DNA from: Corynebacterium uterequi
Lineage (GTDB): Bacteria; Actinomycetota; Actinomycetes; Mycobacteriales; Mycobacteriaceae
Assembly (NCBI RefSeq): GCF_001021065.1
Contig: NZ_CP011546.1
Coordinates: 2,232,001 to 2,296,000 of the forward strand
Length of the DNA stretch: 64,000 nt
Reading direction: 5' to 3'
Shown piece after piece: positions 21,876 to 31,463 of this stretch. The position numbers and the translations under genes are program-made. The notes under the pieces are model-generated. The model saw nothing but the letters and a program-made list of their open reading frames with translations, had not been told where the DNA came from and made no database searches. Numbering within the stretch: position 1 is the first letter of the stretch; every line of letters begins with the position of its first letter.

Positions 21876-24119
21876 ATGCAGCAGCGACGACGCCTCGGCT
21901 CGTCCACGGCGGCGCCGGCCGCCAGCACGTCGGCAGTGTCGCTCATCGCGGCCCTTGCCCTCATCCTCACCGTCATCTTCGGCGGACGCGCGATTTACCT
22001 CGCCCAGTCCGACGGCATCGACCCCATCCCCGTCACCGACACGACGCTGAGCTTCACCGACGGCGCGAACACCGTCATCGACGACGCCGCCATCGCCTCC
22101 CAGGGCGGCGTTCCCGGCCCGAAGACCGTCAAGGAGTTCAGCTCCGCGGCGCCCTTTAGCCTCTTCGCGCTGACCTGGAACTCCCCCCAGGACATCGCCA
22201 CCTACGTCCGCGCCGAGGCCGAGGATGGCACGTGGGGTCCGTGGTACGCGGCCCAGCCCATGCACGAAGAGGGCATCGACGGCAAGCGCGGCACCGACCT
22301 CATCTACGTGGAGCCGACCACCCGCATCCAGGTCTCCGTCGCCGGCGTTGACCTGGGCTTAAGCAAGGACGAAGCCACCGACGCGGACACCGCCTCCCAG
22401 GCCCTGGTGCCCGACGCTGAGGCCGCCCCGACCACCGCCCGCACCAGCGAGAACGAAGACCAGCTCGGCGTGGACGCCGGGCCGAACGTCGACGGCGCCG
22501 CCGCCGCTGGCCTGCCGCGCATCGACTCCAACTACGGCGAGATCGCCCCGGTCGCGGACGTCGCGGACGCCGGCCCCGTCTCCGCCGAGGAGATCGAGGT
22601 CGTCCTCATCGACCCCAACACCCAGACCGGCGGCATCGACCAGGTCGCGAAGTCCGTCACTGCCGGCATGCCCGACGTCGTCACCCGCTCCGCGTGGGGC
22701 GCGGACCCGAACCTGCGCCACAACCCCGTCACCTACTCGGCGCCGGTCAAGGCCGCGGCCGTGCACCACACCGCCGGCTCGAACAACTACTCCGAGGCGC
22801 AGGCCCCGGGCATCGTGCGCGGCATCCAGTCCTACCACGGCAAGACCATGGGCTGGGGCGACATCGGCTACAACGCGCTCGTCGATAAGTACGGAAACAT
22901 CTACGAGGGTCGCTACGGCGGCCTCGACGAGGCAGTGCAGGGCGCGCACGTCGGCGCGTTCAACTCCCACACCTGGGGCATCTCCCTGCTCGGCAACTAC
23001 ATGAACGCCCGCCCCTCCGACGAGGCCATCGAGGCCATCGGCGAGATGCTCGGCTGGCGCGCCGCCATCAGCGGCTTCGACCCCAAGGGCACGACGCAGC
23101 TGACCGCCTCGTTCAGCTTCCCGGGCTCCAAGTTCGGCGCCGGACAGACCGCCACCTTCCCGCGGATCAGCGCGCACCGGGACTTCCACTACAACTCCTG
23201 CCCCGGCGACTACCTCTACGCGAAGCTCGACACCATCCGCGACATCGCGAAGAAGCGCGCCGACGACATCAAGGCCGGCAAGTTCGGCAACGCCGCCGCT
23301 ACGGCGGCTACCACCGCCACCACCACCGCTGAGTCCGACGAGCCGAGCACGACCGCGTCGCTCTCCCCCAGCTCCTCGACCAGCACGGCGACGACCACCG
23401 CCACCCAGGGCGAGTCGGATGAGGAGCAGAGCAGCTCCATCCTCGGTTCCTCCAGCTCGGAGAACAAGACCACCACCGCCAGCGCACCGAGTGCGGCCGC
23501 CACGGCCACCGCCTCCGCAGCCGGCACCCGCACCGCCGCCGCTTCGCCGACGGCGGGCACGGACACCCCGACCGGCCAGATCCACAAGGCCCTGTCCGGC
23601 GACGCCTCCACCCTCATCACCATCTTCGGCACCATCGCCTCGATCCTGCTCGTCTACGCGGGCGACGCCACCGACGGCGGCAAGGCAGTCCCCGCCGGCG
23701 ACATCGAGATCCTCGACGGCCTGAAGATCTCCGACATCGGCCCGATCTTCGGCGGCCTGCTGTCCAAGAGCGGCCCCACCGAGATCGAGAAGACGTGGAG
23801 CAAGGTGGCCAAGGAGCACGGCGAGGTCCTCGGCGACCCGGTCGGCGGCATCGGCTACGCGAACGCCACCCCGAATGGCGCTACCAAGTCCTTCGCCCTG
23901 TTCGACGAGGGCATCATCGTCCAGCAGGACAACAACGCCTACGCCCTGTGGGGCGAGGTGGCCGACGCCTGGGCCGGCCAGGGCTTCGACGCCGGCCCGC
24001 TGGGCATGCCGGTGGCTACCCAGCAGACCACCGGCGACGTGCTGAGCGTCGAGTTCACCGGCGGCACCATCACCTTCGATGCCGCCACCGGCAAGCTCAA
24101 CATTTCCCTGGCGGACTAA
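21876..24119 (+). CDS. Exported N-acetylmuramoyl-L-alanine amidase (PGRP domain) with C-terminal LGFP-like module
   Basis: A 747-residue peptidoglycan hydrolase predicted to cut the amide bond between N-acetylmuramic acid and L-alanine. It has an N-terminal signal or anchor (residues 20-42), an acidic Ala-rich region, then a PGRP/amidase_2 domain from RSAWGADPNLRHN (about 271) with zinc ligands in VHHTAGS (His about 297) and ISAHRDFHYNSCPGDYLY (His 433, Cys). A long Thr/Ser/Ala-rich linker and a second hydrophobic segment (about 571-588) precede an LGFP-like repeat (GPLGMPVATQQTTGD). A GGAG seven bases before the ATG supports the start. It is divergent from glf and faces a HAD gene. Confidence 0.93.
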   Translation: MQQRRRLGSSTAAPAASTSAVSLIAALALILTVIFGGRAIYLAQSDGIDPIPVTDTTLSFTDGANTVIDDAAIASQGGVPGPKTVKEFSSAAPFSLFALTWNSPQDIATYVRAEAEDGTWGPWYAAQPMHEEGIDGKRGTDLIYVEPTTRIQVSVAGVDLGLSKDEATDADTASQALVPDAEAAPTTARTSENEDQLGVDAGPNVDGAAAAGLPRIDSNYGEIAPVADVADAGPVSAEEIEVVLIDPNTQTGGIDQVAKSVTAGMPDVVTRSAWGADPNLRHNPVTYSAPVKAAAVHHTAGSNNYSEAQAPGIVRGIQSYHGKTMGWGDIGYNALVDKYGNIYEGRYGGLDEAVQGAHVGAFNSHTWGISLLGNYMNARPSDEAIEAIGEMLGWRAAISGFDPKGTTQLTASFSFPGSKFGAGQTATFPRISAHRDFHYNSCPGDYLYAKLDTIRDIAKKRADDIKAGKFGNAAATAATTATTTAESDEPSTTASLSPSSSTSTATTTATQGESDEEQSSSILGSSSSENKTTTASAPSAAATATASAAGTRTAAASPTAGTDTPTGQIHKALSGDASTLITIFGTIASILLVYAGDATDGGKAVPAGDIEILDGLKISDIGPIFGGLLSKSGPTEIEKTWSKVAKEHGEVLGDPVGGIGYANATPNGATKSFALFDEGIIVQQDNNAYALWGEVADAWAGQGFDAGPLGMPVATQQTTGDVLSVEFTGGTITFDAATGKLNISLAD

Positions 24120-24123
24120 CCGC

Positions 24124-24972
24124 TTAGAGCAGCTGCTCCAAGACGCGGGCTTGGCCGTCGTCGTCGTGTGACAATGTCACGACGTCGGCGGCCTTTTTCA
24201 CGACCTCAGCCGCGTTGCCCATCGCCACCCCGCAGCCGGCCCACCGCAGCATCTCGATGTCATTGGCCATGTCCCCGAAGGCGATCGTGTTCTCCTGCGC
24301 CACCCCGAGGCGCTCGGCGACCCGGGCCACGGCCGCGCCCTTGTTCACCGTCGGCAGCGACACCTCCAGCAGGCCGGCGGACATGGAATAGGTGACGTAG
24401 GCCAGGGCCGGGTCGACGACACGCGCCACCCGCTCGTACATCTGGGCGGACGTGAGCGCGTCGTTGCGCATCACCAGCTTGAGGGCGGGCTTAGACAACA
24501 GCTCCGCCTCCTCGACGATGGTGTAGTCCGGCTCATCCCACGTGGACACGAACTCCGGCGTGAGGACGTAATCACCGGCGTCGAAGAGGCGCTCCGGGTC
24601 CCCTACCCTCTCCACGGCCGTGGCCATGCCGCCGAGGTCGGCCAACGCCTCCCGGCTGCGGGCGACGACGTCCCGCATGACCTCGGGCGAAAGCTCGTGG
24701 GCTTCCAGCAGCGTTCCGCTTCCGACGTCGAGGGTCACCGCCCCGTTGCTCGTCACGCAGGGCGCGTTGACCCGCACCTGGTCGAGGATCACCTTGATCC
24801 AGCGGTGCGGGCGGCCGGTCACGAGGGCAAAGTAGTGACCGGCGTCGATAAGCCGGTGCACGATGGCGCGCTGGCGCTCAGTCACCCGGCCGGCGGAGTT
24901 AATGAGGGTGCCGTCGATGTCCGAGGCGATGAGCAATGGCGAGCCCTGAGGAAGCGGTGCGGTCAACGTCAT
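24124..24972 (-). CDS. Cof-type HAD-superfamily hydrolase
   Basis: A 282-residue Cof/YidA-type phosphatase. All HAD motifs are visible: SDIDGTLIN (nucleophile Asp), VTGRP, a Lys in the PTVNKGAAVARVAERLG segment, and IAFGDMANDIEMLRWAG. The C-terminus VAMGNAAEVVKKAADVV is the standard Cof end. Such enzymes act on small sugar phosphates or flavin/pyridoxal phosphates; nothing identifies the substrate. It lies 24 bases after the acyltransferase-HAD gene in the same direction and is probably co-transcribed. Its stop is four bases from that of the convergent amidase. Confidence 0.92.
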   Translation of the reverse strand: MTLTAPLPQGSPLLIASDIDGTLINSAGRVTERQRAIVHRLIDAGHYFALVTGRPHRWIKVILDQVRVNAPCVTSNGAVTLDVGSGTLLEAHELSPEVMRDVVARSREALADLGGMATAVERVGDPERLFDAGDYVLTPEFVSTWDEPDYTIVEEAELLSKPALKLVMRNDALTSAQMYERVARVVDPALAYVTYSMSAGLLEVSLPTVNKGAAVARVAERLGVAQENTIAFGDMANDIEMLRWAGCGVAMGNAAEVVKKAADVVTLSHDDDGQARVLEQLL

Positions 24973-24996
24973 TGCCCTAGCCTAAGCCAGCCACCG

Positions 24997-26613
24997 CTAG
25001 TTGTCTTGTGGCTGAAGCCCAGTAAGGAACTCCCCTACCCCGCGCTCGATAGCGGGGGCGATGACGGTGGCTGCCGCGTCGACGACGGACGCGTCGGCGT
25101 CGGCCATGGCCACCGCCCAGTCCGCGCGGGCGAGAATCGGCAGGTCAGCCTCCTGCGCGCCGAAGGACAGGACCCGCTCCGGTTGCAGCTCAAGGTGGGC
25201 CAACGCGGCGTCGAGCCCGGCCTCCCGCCCGTCGATGCCCTCGGCGATGACCTCACCGGCGGTGTCGACGACCTCCCGGCCGCCGACGACGACGGCCACC
25301 CGCTTTCGACCGGCCAGTCCGAGGCGCTCCACCGCCACCGCGCCCGGCTCCTCGGTAAAGAGGACGACGGCGGCGCCAGCGTCGAGGTGGGTGCCCAGCG
25401 CCTCCGCATCGTCGACGATGAGGCACCGGTCAGCGTTGGCCGTGATGAGATCCGGTTCCGTGAAGGCCACCACGGACTTGCGCTGCGGGAGCTTGGCGAT
25501 GATCTCCTTCGACTCGGCGACGATGCGGGCCAGCGCCCGCTCCAGCTGGGAGCCGTCGTAACGCTCCCGGGTGCTGGCCTGGAGCTGCTCGAAGAGCTCG
25601 TTCGTGTCGTGCTTGAGCTGCTCCATCGCCTCGGTGATGTGGTCGCTGCTCTCCTTCAACCCGCGGGAGGACTCGGCTACCAGGTCATCGACGGCGGTCT
25701 TCACCTTGATCTGGATGGTGGCCAGGCTGGGGGTCTTCGGCGGCTCGGTCTCTGCGAGCTTGGTCTTGGCTTCCTCGATGCGGTCGTAGATGCCGGCCGC
25801 CATGTCGTCGCGCAGCGTCTTGATCTTCTCCGTCAGCTCACTTAAGTCCACGCCCAGCTGGCGCACGCGGCGTCGCTCCTGGTAGATGACCTCGTCCTGC
25901 GCCTCGGTCTCGGCCAGGGTGGGCGCACCGCCGCCGAAGCGGGCCGGCACCCAGAACTCCCCTTCGGGGAAGGCGCCGTAGTCGCGCTGGTGGCGGTCCC
26001 ACAGCCGGGCCAGGCCCTGGGTGAGCACCTCGTGGAGGCGCTCGGTATCCGCCGCCACGTCGCCGGTGGTGGCCATCGGCTCCAGCACCTCGATGTACAG
26101 CGGGTACGGGCTGCGCAGCAGCTTCTTCGGGTGCCCCTTGGTCCACACCCGCTGGCTGCCGAACAGCAGGATGGGGATGATCGGGACGCCGGCGGCGTGG
26201 GCGATGCGCACCGCGCCGTTGCGGATGGATTTGATCTCGAAGCTGCGCGAGATGCTCGACTCCGGGAAGATGCCGACCAGTTCCCCGGCGCGCGCCTCGG
26301 ACACGGCGCGATCGAAGGACGCGGCGCCGTTGATCCGGTCTACGGGGATGTGGCCCATCATGTTCATGAGCCCGCCCACCACGGGAACCTTAAAGATCGA
26401 TTCCTTGCACATGTAGCGCACCAGCCGGCGGCGGCGACGCGGCGCGATTCCGCCGAAGACGAAGTCCAGGTACCCGGTGTGGTTGAGCGCGATCACCGCC
26501 CCACCCTCGGTGGGAATGTGCTGCTCACCGCGGATGTGGAAGGTCAAACCCTTAGCGGCCAAATAGCCGCGCAGGACGGTGATAATGGACCAGTAGCCGG
26601 CGTCTTTCAGCAT
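24997..26613 (-). CDS. Lysophospholipid acyltransferase fused to a degenerate Cof-HAD-like C-terminal domain
   Basis: A 538-residue protein. Residues 1-240 are a PlsC-type 1-acylglycerol-phosphate acyltransferase with NHTGYLD (HX4D), FPESSISRS and GVPIIPILLFGSQRVW. Residues 240-390 are charged and helical. Residues 400-538 resemble the tail of a Cof HAD protein: VVAFTEPDLITANAD-, then ERVLSFGAQEADLPILARADWAVAMADADASVVDAA, but the DxDGT nucleophile motif is missing, so this part is not catalytic by the usual route. It is followed by a full Cof HAD gene. The ATG at 26613 begins the acyltransferase homology; no good ribosome site is visible. It probably acts in phospholipid synthesis at the membrane. 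Confidence 0.88.
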   Translation of the reverse strand: MLKDAGYWSIITVLRGYLAAKGLTFHIRGEQHIPTEGGAVIALNHTGYLDFVFGGIAPRRRRRLVRYMCKESIFKVPVVGGLMNMMGHIPVDRINGAASFDRAVSEARAGELVGIFPESSISRSFEIKSIRNGAVRIAHAAGVPIIPILLFGSQRVWTKGHPKKLLRSPYPLYIEVLEPMATTGDVAADTERLHEVLTQGLARLWDRHQRDYGAFPEGEFWVPARFGGGAPTLAETEAQDEVIYQERRRVRQLGVDLSELTEKIKTLRDDMAAGIYDRIEEAKTKLAETEPPKTPSLATIQIKVKTAVDDLVAESSRGLKESSDHITEAMEQLKHDTNELFEQLQASTRERYDGSQLERALARIVAESKEIIAKLPQRKSVVAFTEPDLITANADRCLIVDDAEALGTHLDAGAAVVLFTEEPGAVAVERLGLAGRKRVAVVVGGREVVDTAGEVIAEGIDGREAGLDAALAHLELQPERVLSFGAQEADLPILARADWAVAMADADASVVDAAATVIAPAIERGVGEFLTGLQPQDN

Positions 26614-26675
26614 GCGAAAAGTATCGCACACTGGCCGGCTTCGTGTTGCTTTACACCTCGGTGTAGACCTCAGTG

Positions 26676-27935
26676 TTAGCCGCGCGGGGTGAGCACATCC
26701 TTGCCCACGAAGGGCCGCAGTGCCTCGGGCACGACGACGCTGCCGTCGGCCTGCTGGTGGTTCTCCAGCAGCGCGACGAGCCACCGCGTCGTCGCCAGGG
26801 TGCCGTTGAGGGTGGCGACGGTCTGCGGCTTGCCGTCGGCGCCGCGGAACCGGGTGTTGAGACGCCGGCCCTGGTAGGTGGTGCAATTCGACGTCGAGGT
26901 CAGCTCGCGGTAGGTCTGCTGGGTGGGCACCCAGGCCTCCGTGTCGAACTTGCGCGCGGCGGAGGAACCGAGGTCGCCGCCGGCGACGTCGATGACGCGG
27001 TAGGGCACCTCGATGGCGCCGAGCATCTCGCGTTCCATGCTCAGCAGCTCCTGGTGGCGCTGCTCGGCCTCGGCCGGGTCGCAGTAGACGAACATCTCCA
27101 GCTTGTCGAACTGGTGCACGCGGATGATGCCGCGGGTGTCCTTGCCGTAGGAGCCGGCCTCGCGGCGGAAGCAGGAGGACCAGCCGGCGTACTTCAGCGG
27201 GCCGTCGGACAGGTCGATGATCTCATCCTTGTGGTAGCCGGCCAGCGCCACCTCGGAGGTGCCGACCAGGTAGAGGTCGTCACGCTCCAGGTAGTAGATC
27301 TCGTCCGCGTGTTCGCCGAGGAACCCGGTGCCCTGCATGATCTCCGGGCGGACGAGCACCGGCGGGATCATGAGGCTAAAGCCGGCTTCGCGGGCCTTGA
27401 TCGCGGCCGCCATCATGAGGCCCAGCTGGAGGAAGGCGCCGTCGCCGGTGAGGTAGTAGAAGCGGGCGCCGCCCACCTTGGTGCCGCGCTTCATATCGAT
27501 CAACCCGAGGGATTCGCCGAGCTCCAAGTGGTCCTTGGGCTCGAAGTCGAACTCCGGCACGGTGCCGTGGGTTTCCAGCACGACGAAGTCATCCTCGCCA
27601 CCGGCCGGGGCGCCCTCGACGATGTTATCGACGCGGTACTGCAGTTCGACGACCTTGTCCTCCGCCGCCTTCTGCGCCTCCTCCGCCTGCTTCACCTTGG
27701 CCTTAAGGTCGTTGGAGCCGGCTAGGAGCGCGGGGCGCTCCTCGGGCGAGGCCTGACCGATCTTCTTTCCGAACGCCTTCTGCTCGGCGCGCAATAGGTC
27801 GGCGGCCTGGATGGCGTCACGACGGGCGGCGTCGGCCTGAAGCAGCTGGTCAACGATGGCGGGGTCGGCTCCCCGAGTGACCTGGGAAGCGCGGACGACG
27901 TCGGGATTCTCGCGAAGGAATTTCAGATCGATCAT
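26676..27935 (-). CDS. serS: Seryl-tRNA synthetase
   Basis: Class II aminoacyl-tRNA synthetase, 419 residues. It has the N-terminal coiled-coil arm (about 30-100), motif 2 [26 protein letters not shown] and motif 3 [19 protein letters not shown]. The start [14 protein letters not shown] is the canonical SerS N-terminus. Divergent from farR, as in C. glutamicum. Confidence 0.97.
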   Translation of the reverse strand: MIDLKFLRENPDVVRASQVTRGADPAIVDQLLQADAARRDAIQAADLLRAEQKAFGKKIGQASPEERPALLAGSNDLKAKVKQAEEAQKAAEDKVVELQYRVDNIVEGAPAGGEDDFVVLETHGTVPEFDFEPKDHLELGESLGLIDMKRGTKVGGARFYYLTGDGAFLQLGLMMAAAIKAREAGFSLMIPPVLVRPEIMQGTGFLGEHADEIYYLERDDLYLVGTSEVALAGYHKDEIIDLSDGPLKYAGWSSCFRREAGSYGKDTRGIIRVHQFDKLEMFVYCDPAEAEQRHQELLSMEREMLGAIEVPYRVIDVAGGDLGSSAARKFDTEAWVPTQQTYRELTSTSNCTTYQGRRLNTRFRGADGKPQTVATLNGTLATTRWLVALLENHQQADGSVVVPEALRPFVGKDVLTPRG

Positions 27936-28005
27936 AGGTTGGAAGCCTACCCGGTGCCGGCCCGAACGGGGGACCGTGACGCAGACACCACTGAAAGAGC
28001 CGGTA

Positions 28006-28035
28006 ATAACCACCACGGGGTATAGTGGAGGTTAT
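28006..28035. promoter_or_regulatory. Inverted-repeat operator overlapping the farR start codon
   Basis: ATAACCACCAC (28006-28016) and GTGGAGGTTAT (28025-28035) form an 11-bp inverted repeat with one mismatch and an 8-base centre. The right arm contains the first two bases of the farR ATG. The position suits autorepression by the GntR-type product; it also lies in the divergent serS-farR promoter region. Confidence 0.65.
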
Positions 28036-28792
28036 GTCCCCGAATGATACCTCCATGCTGCCTGCCCAGGCCATCTCGGACGGTCCGCAGCCCAAGCACG
28101 CCCAGCTGCGGGACATTCTCGAAACCATGGCGTCCACCAACCTGCAGCCGGGCGACATGCTCCCCGGCGAGCGTGTCATTGAAGAGTTCTACGGGGTCTC
28201 CCGCATCACCGTGCGCCGTGCGATCGGCGACCTGGTTGCCTCCGGCCGGCTCCGTCGTGTGCGCGGCAAAGGCACCTTCGTCGCCCCGAATGCGCTGGTC
28301 TCCCGGCTGCACCTCGCGTCCTTCTCGGCGGAGATGAACGCCCAGGAAGTGGCCGCGTCCTCCCGCGTGTTGCTCTCGGAGCGCGCCACCCCGCCGGCGG
28401 AGGTGGTCAAGTTCTTCCACTCCGCCCCGGACGCCCTGCATATCCACCTGCGTCGCCTGCGCCTGGGGGACGGGGTTCCCTATTCCATCGACGACGGCTG
28501 GTACAACGCCGCCGTCGCCCCCGGGCTTTTGGAGCGCGACGTCTACAACTCGGTGTATGACATCTTGGACAAGGACTTCGGCCACCCGGTTACCGACGCG
28601 GATCAAACCGTCACCGCCGTCGCCGCGGATCTGCGCTCCGGCCCGCTACTCGACGTCGAGGTGGGCGCGCCGCTGCTACACATCGTGCGCACGTCGCGTT
28701 CCGGCAGCGCCCCGGTGGAGTGGTGTTCGTCGGTGTACCGCACGGATCGCTACCGACTGACGTCACGCATCGACCGCGGTGTTGGTGTGTAG
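28034..28792 (+). CDS. farR: GntR/HutC-family transcriptional regulator FarR
   Basis: A 252-residue regulator with an N-terminal winged helix (PGERVIEEFYGVSRITVRRAIGDL, basic wing RVRGKGTFVAP) and a C-terminal UTRA ligand domain (about 90-245, YSIDDGWYNAAVAPGL). The gene sits next to and divergent from serS, as farR does in C. glutamicum, where FarR is a HutC-type regulator linked to acyl-CoA metabolism and amino-acid genes. The ATG at 28034 is almost leaderless, with a TATAGT just before it, and an inverted repeat covers the start. The name relies on synteny and family; the ligand is not visible. Confidence 0.82.
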   Translation: MSPNDTSMLPAQAISDGPQPKHAQLRDILETMASTNLQPGDMLPGERVIEEFYGVSRITVRRAIGDLVASGRLRRVRGKGTFVAPNALVSRLHLASFSAEMNAQEVAASSRVLLSERATPPAEVVKFFHSAPDALHIHLRRLRLGDGVPYSIDDGWYNAAVAPGLLERDVYNSVYDILDKDFGHPVTDADQTVTAVAADLRSGPLLDVEVGAPLLHIVRTSRSGSAPVEWCSSVYRTDRYRLTSRIDRGVGV

Positions 28793-28841
28793 CGTCAACG
28801 AAATCGTGACAGTCTAGCCCCGAATAGGCAGGATGAGAACC

Positions 28842-29924
28842 ATGGGTCGCCACAGTCAACACTCCCGGACCAGCACCCGGACCAGGACCAGCGCCAGGGC
28901 ACTGCCCTCGCGCACTATCGTCACGTACGCGCTCATCGTCGTCGTGGCGTTGGCCGTCGGCCTCGCCGCTTTCTTCGGACTTCGCCAGCTCTCCTCCCGT
29001 AACGCCGCAGCCCCCGCCGAGTCCCCTTCGGCGACGTCCGCCCCCGGCGACGTCGTCTCCTTCACCCCGGCGGACGTCGGCAGCTGCCTCAACTGGAGCC
29101 TCGACGACAAGGGGCAGGTGACCAGCTTCGAGCGCGCCGACTGCGAAACCCCACACCGCTTCGAAGTCGCCTCCCGCGAGGACCTGCGCACCTACCCGTC
29201 GAGCAAGTTCGCCGACGACGCCCCGCGCCCCGACATCACCCAGCAGGCGCTGCTGCGCCAGGAACTGTGCCGCAACGCGGTACTGCAATACGTCGACGGC
29301 CGGCTTGACCCGTCGGGCCGCTTCGTTGTCTCCTCGATCTTGCCCCCGGAATCCAAGTGGGCCGAGGGGGATCGCACGATGCTGTGCGGGGTGCAGTCGA
29401 ACGACGCCGCCGGCAACATCCTGGAAACGACCGGGCGCGTAGCCCAGGTGGACCAGGCCCGCACCTACGAGCCAGGCACGTGTGCCGCGATCGACGACGC
29501 CAGCCAGATCACCGCCGTGCCCTGCGAGCAACCCCACCAGCTGGAGGCGCTGAGCATCGTCGACCTCGCGAAGGACTTCCCGGATAGCCAGCCGACGGTG
29601 GAGGAACAGGACGAGCTGCTGGAAGAAACGTGCACGCAGGCCGCCATCGACTACCTTGGCGGCGGCGAGGACGGCGAGAAGAGCCTCTACAAGTCCGGGC
29701 TGCAGCCCTACTGGATTCCGTTGCAGCCTGAGTCCTGGTCCGGCGGCTCCCACTCCACCAACTGTTTCCTCACCCACGCCACCACCGATTCCGGCTTCTC
29801 CGACATCACCGGGACGGCGAAGGACCTGCCGGCGCTGCAGCTCAATGGGGAGCCGCTGCCGGAGACCCCGGCGCCGGTGACCTCCGCCCCGAGCAGCGAC
29901 GACGATACGACCACCGCCGAATAG
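28842..29924 (+). CDS. Septum-formation family membrane protein
   Basis: A 360-residue protein with a short Arg/Thr/Ser-rich cytoplasmic tail, one membrane anchor (SRTIVTYALIVVVALAVGLAAFF) and an extracellular part made of two related septum-formation domains (PF13845-like). Each begins with a GSCLNW or GTCAAI block, followed by a CETPHRFEV or CEQPHQLEA motif, and has paired cysteines probably forming disulfides. The C-terminus is Pro/Ser/Thr-rich. The ATG at 28842 has an AGGA eight bases upstream; 28833 is an alternative. A metallopeptidase gene follows 16 bases later. Confidence 0.85.
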   Translation: MGRHSQHSRTSTRTRTSARALPSRTIVTYALIVVVALAVGLAAFFGLRQLSSRNAAAPAESPSATSAPGDVVSFTPADVGSCLNWSLDDKGQVTSFERADCETPHRFEVASREDLRTYPSSKFADDAPRPDITQQALLRQELCRNAVLQYVDGRLDPSGRFVVSSILPPESKWAEGDRTMLCGVQSNDAAGNILETTGRVAQVDQARTYEPGTCAAIDDASQITAVPCEQPHQLEALSIVDLAKDFPDSQPTVEEQDELLEETCTQAAIDYLGGGEDGEKSLYKSGLQPYWIPLQPESWSGGSHSTNCFLTHATTDSGFSDITGTAKDLPALQLNGEPLPETPAPVTSAPSSDDDTTTAE

Positions 29925-29940
29925 AGAGGCGTCCGCCACG

Positions 29941-30288
29941 ATGTACCGCGTCGACGACGCCCGCTTTGACGAGATGGTCGACGACGCCCTCGACGCCATC
30001 CCCGAGGCCTTCGCCCGCCGGATGCGCAACCTGGTGGTCCTCGTAGAAGAGCGCAACGACGACGACCCCACGTTGCTAGGGCTTTACGTGGGAACGCCGC
30101 TGCCCGAACGCCACCACGACCACACCGGGTACCTACCGGACACGATCTTCATTTACCGCGACGCCCTGGAGGAGTTCTGCTCCACCGAGGCCGAACTCGC
30201 CGAGGAGGTCCTGGTCACCGTGCTGCACGAGGTAGGCCACTACTTCGGCATGGACGAAGACCACCTCCACGAGTTGGGATGGGGATAG
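29941..30288 (+). CDS. Metallopeptidase (zincin-like, DUF1025 type)
   Basis: A 115-residue cytoplasmic protein with a conserved zinc site in HEVGHYFGMDEDHLHELGW at the C-terminus. The N-terminal FDEMVDDALDAIPEAFARRM and LGLYVGTPLPER segments are typical of the actinobacterial minimal metallopeptidase family. The substrate is unknown. It starts 16 bases after the septum-formation gene, so both are likely co-transcribed. The stop lies six bases from the end of the convergent hydrolase gene. Confidence 0.9.
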   Translation: MYRVDDARFDEMVDDALDAIPEAFARRMRNLVVLVEERNDDDPTLLGLYVGTPLPERHHDHTGYLPDTIFIYRDALEEFCSTEAELAEEVLVTVLHEVGHYFGMDEDHLHELGWG

Positions 30289-30294
30289 CCTGCG

Positions 30295-31419
30295 TTAGAC
30301 GTTGTGCTTGTTGATCCAGGCGATGACCGTGTCCATCGCCTCCTCCTTGGCCGGCTCGTTGAACACCTCGTGCTTCTGGCCCTCCCAAAGGATGATTTCC
30401 TTGTCTTCGGACGCGATGGCGTTGTACCAATTGTTCGCGAAGTAGGTGGGGACCAGCTTGTCCTTCGTCCCGTGCATGATGAGCGTGGGGTAGGTGAAGT
30501 GGTCCGCGTTGAGCGCGTCGTAGGCGACGGCGAAACCGACCTGGCTCAGCGTCGACAGGCTCAACTCCCGGGCGACGAGGGGATCGTTGCGGTACGCCTC
30601 GACGACGTCCTCGTCGATAGACAGGAAGTCATTCTCCGGCACCGGAACGCTGGAGAACCCGACCAGGCCGGAATCGAACTCAGCGTCCAGGCGATTCGGC
30701 ACGAGCACCCGGGCAATCTCGGCGTTGATGGAGGACATCTCGACCATCGGCAGCGCCTCCGACGAGGTCAACCCCAGTTCCTTTTGGGCCTGGGTGATCG
30801 CCTCCGGCGTGACGACGGTGGGATCTTCGCCAGAGCCACCAGAAATATTGGTGGTGATTCCGCCGCCATTGCTCACGATACCCACCAGCTTGCCCGGGTA
30901 CTTAATGCCGTAGAACTGCACAGCGAAGGCACCCATGGAGTGCCCGAGCATGAACGTCGGGGACCCTGGATGCTGCTGCTTGGAGTAGTCCACCACCATG
31001 TCGATGTCATCGACCAAGGCAGCGAAGCTATTGATGTCTCCCAGGCCCTCCGGGTTCCCCGACTCCGGCGACGCCGTGATGCCGTGCCCGCGGTGATCCA
31101 TGCGGTAGACGTTGTAGCCCGCGTCGAGCAACCGCTGGGCGACGTAGTCGTAGCGGCCCTGGTGCTCGCCGAGACCATGCACGACGACGACCGTTCCGCG
31201 GGCATTCGGGATGGTCTGCCGCTGCACGAAGATCTTGGTTCCGCGGCCATCGCGGCTGGTCAGCCACGTGGTGTCTCGGGTGACTTCGGCGGCCTGGGCG
31301 ACGGCCGTGCCGCGAAGGGTGAGGGCGTCACCGACGGTGACGGGAACGACGGTGGGCAGCATACCGGCGGCAACCGCGAGGGCGATCGCCAGCCCCTTCT
31401 TAGAATGAGTGAGTTCCAT
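30295..31419 (-). CDS. Secreted alpha/beta hydrolase, monoacylglycerol-lipase-like
   Basis: A 374-residue exported hydrolase. The signal peptide ends near VAQAAEV (about residue 44). The fold is serine aminopeptidase S33/monoglyceride lipase: VVVVHGLGEHQGRYDYVAQRL, MDHRGHG, the nucleophile elbow MLGHSMGAFAVQF, the Asp in MHGTKDKLVP and the His in WEGQKHEVFNE. Probably cleaves acylglycerols or other lipid esters outside the membrane. A degenerate direct-repeat box lies 27 bases upstream of the ATG. Confidence 0.9.
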   Translation of the reverse strand: MELTHSKKGLAIALAVAAGMLPTVVPVTVGDALTLRGTAVAQAAEVTRDTTWLTSRDGRGTKIFVQRQTIPNARGTVVVVHGLGEHQGRYDYVAQRLLDAGYNVYRMDHRGHGITASPESGNPEGLGDINSFAALVDDIDMVVDYSKQQHPGSPTFMLGHSMGAFAVQFYGIKYPGKLVGIVSNGGGITTNISGGSGEDPTVVTPEAITQAQKELGLTSSEALPMVEMSSINAEIARVLVPNRLDAEFDSGLVGFSSVPVPENDFLSIDEDVVEAYRNDPLVARELSLSTLSQVGFAVAYDALNADHFTYPTLIMHGTKDKLVPTYFANNWYNAIASEDKEIILWEGQKHEVFNEPAKEEAMDTVIAWINKHNV

Positions 31420-31445
31420 ACTCCGAACCTCTCAGTGTGAGGTAG

Positions 31446-31463
31446 TTAACCTTCCGACAACTT
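31446..31463. promoter_or_regulatory. Degenerate direct-repeat box, TTAACCT-N4-ACAACTT
   Basis: The left half-site and spacing equal those of the boxes at 18960-20397; the right half differs at two positions. It lies upstream of the secreted hydrolase gene. Confidence 0.35.
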
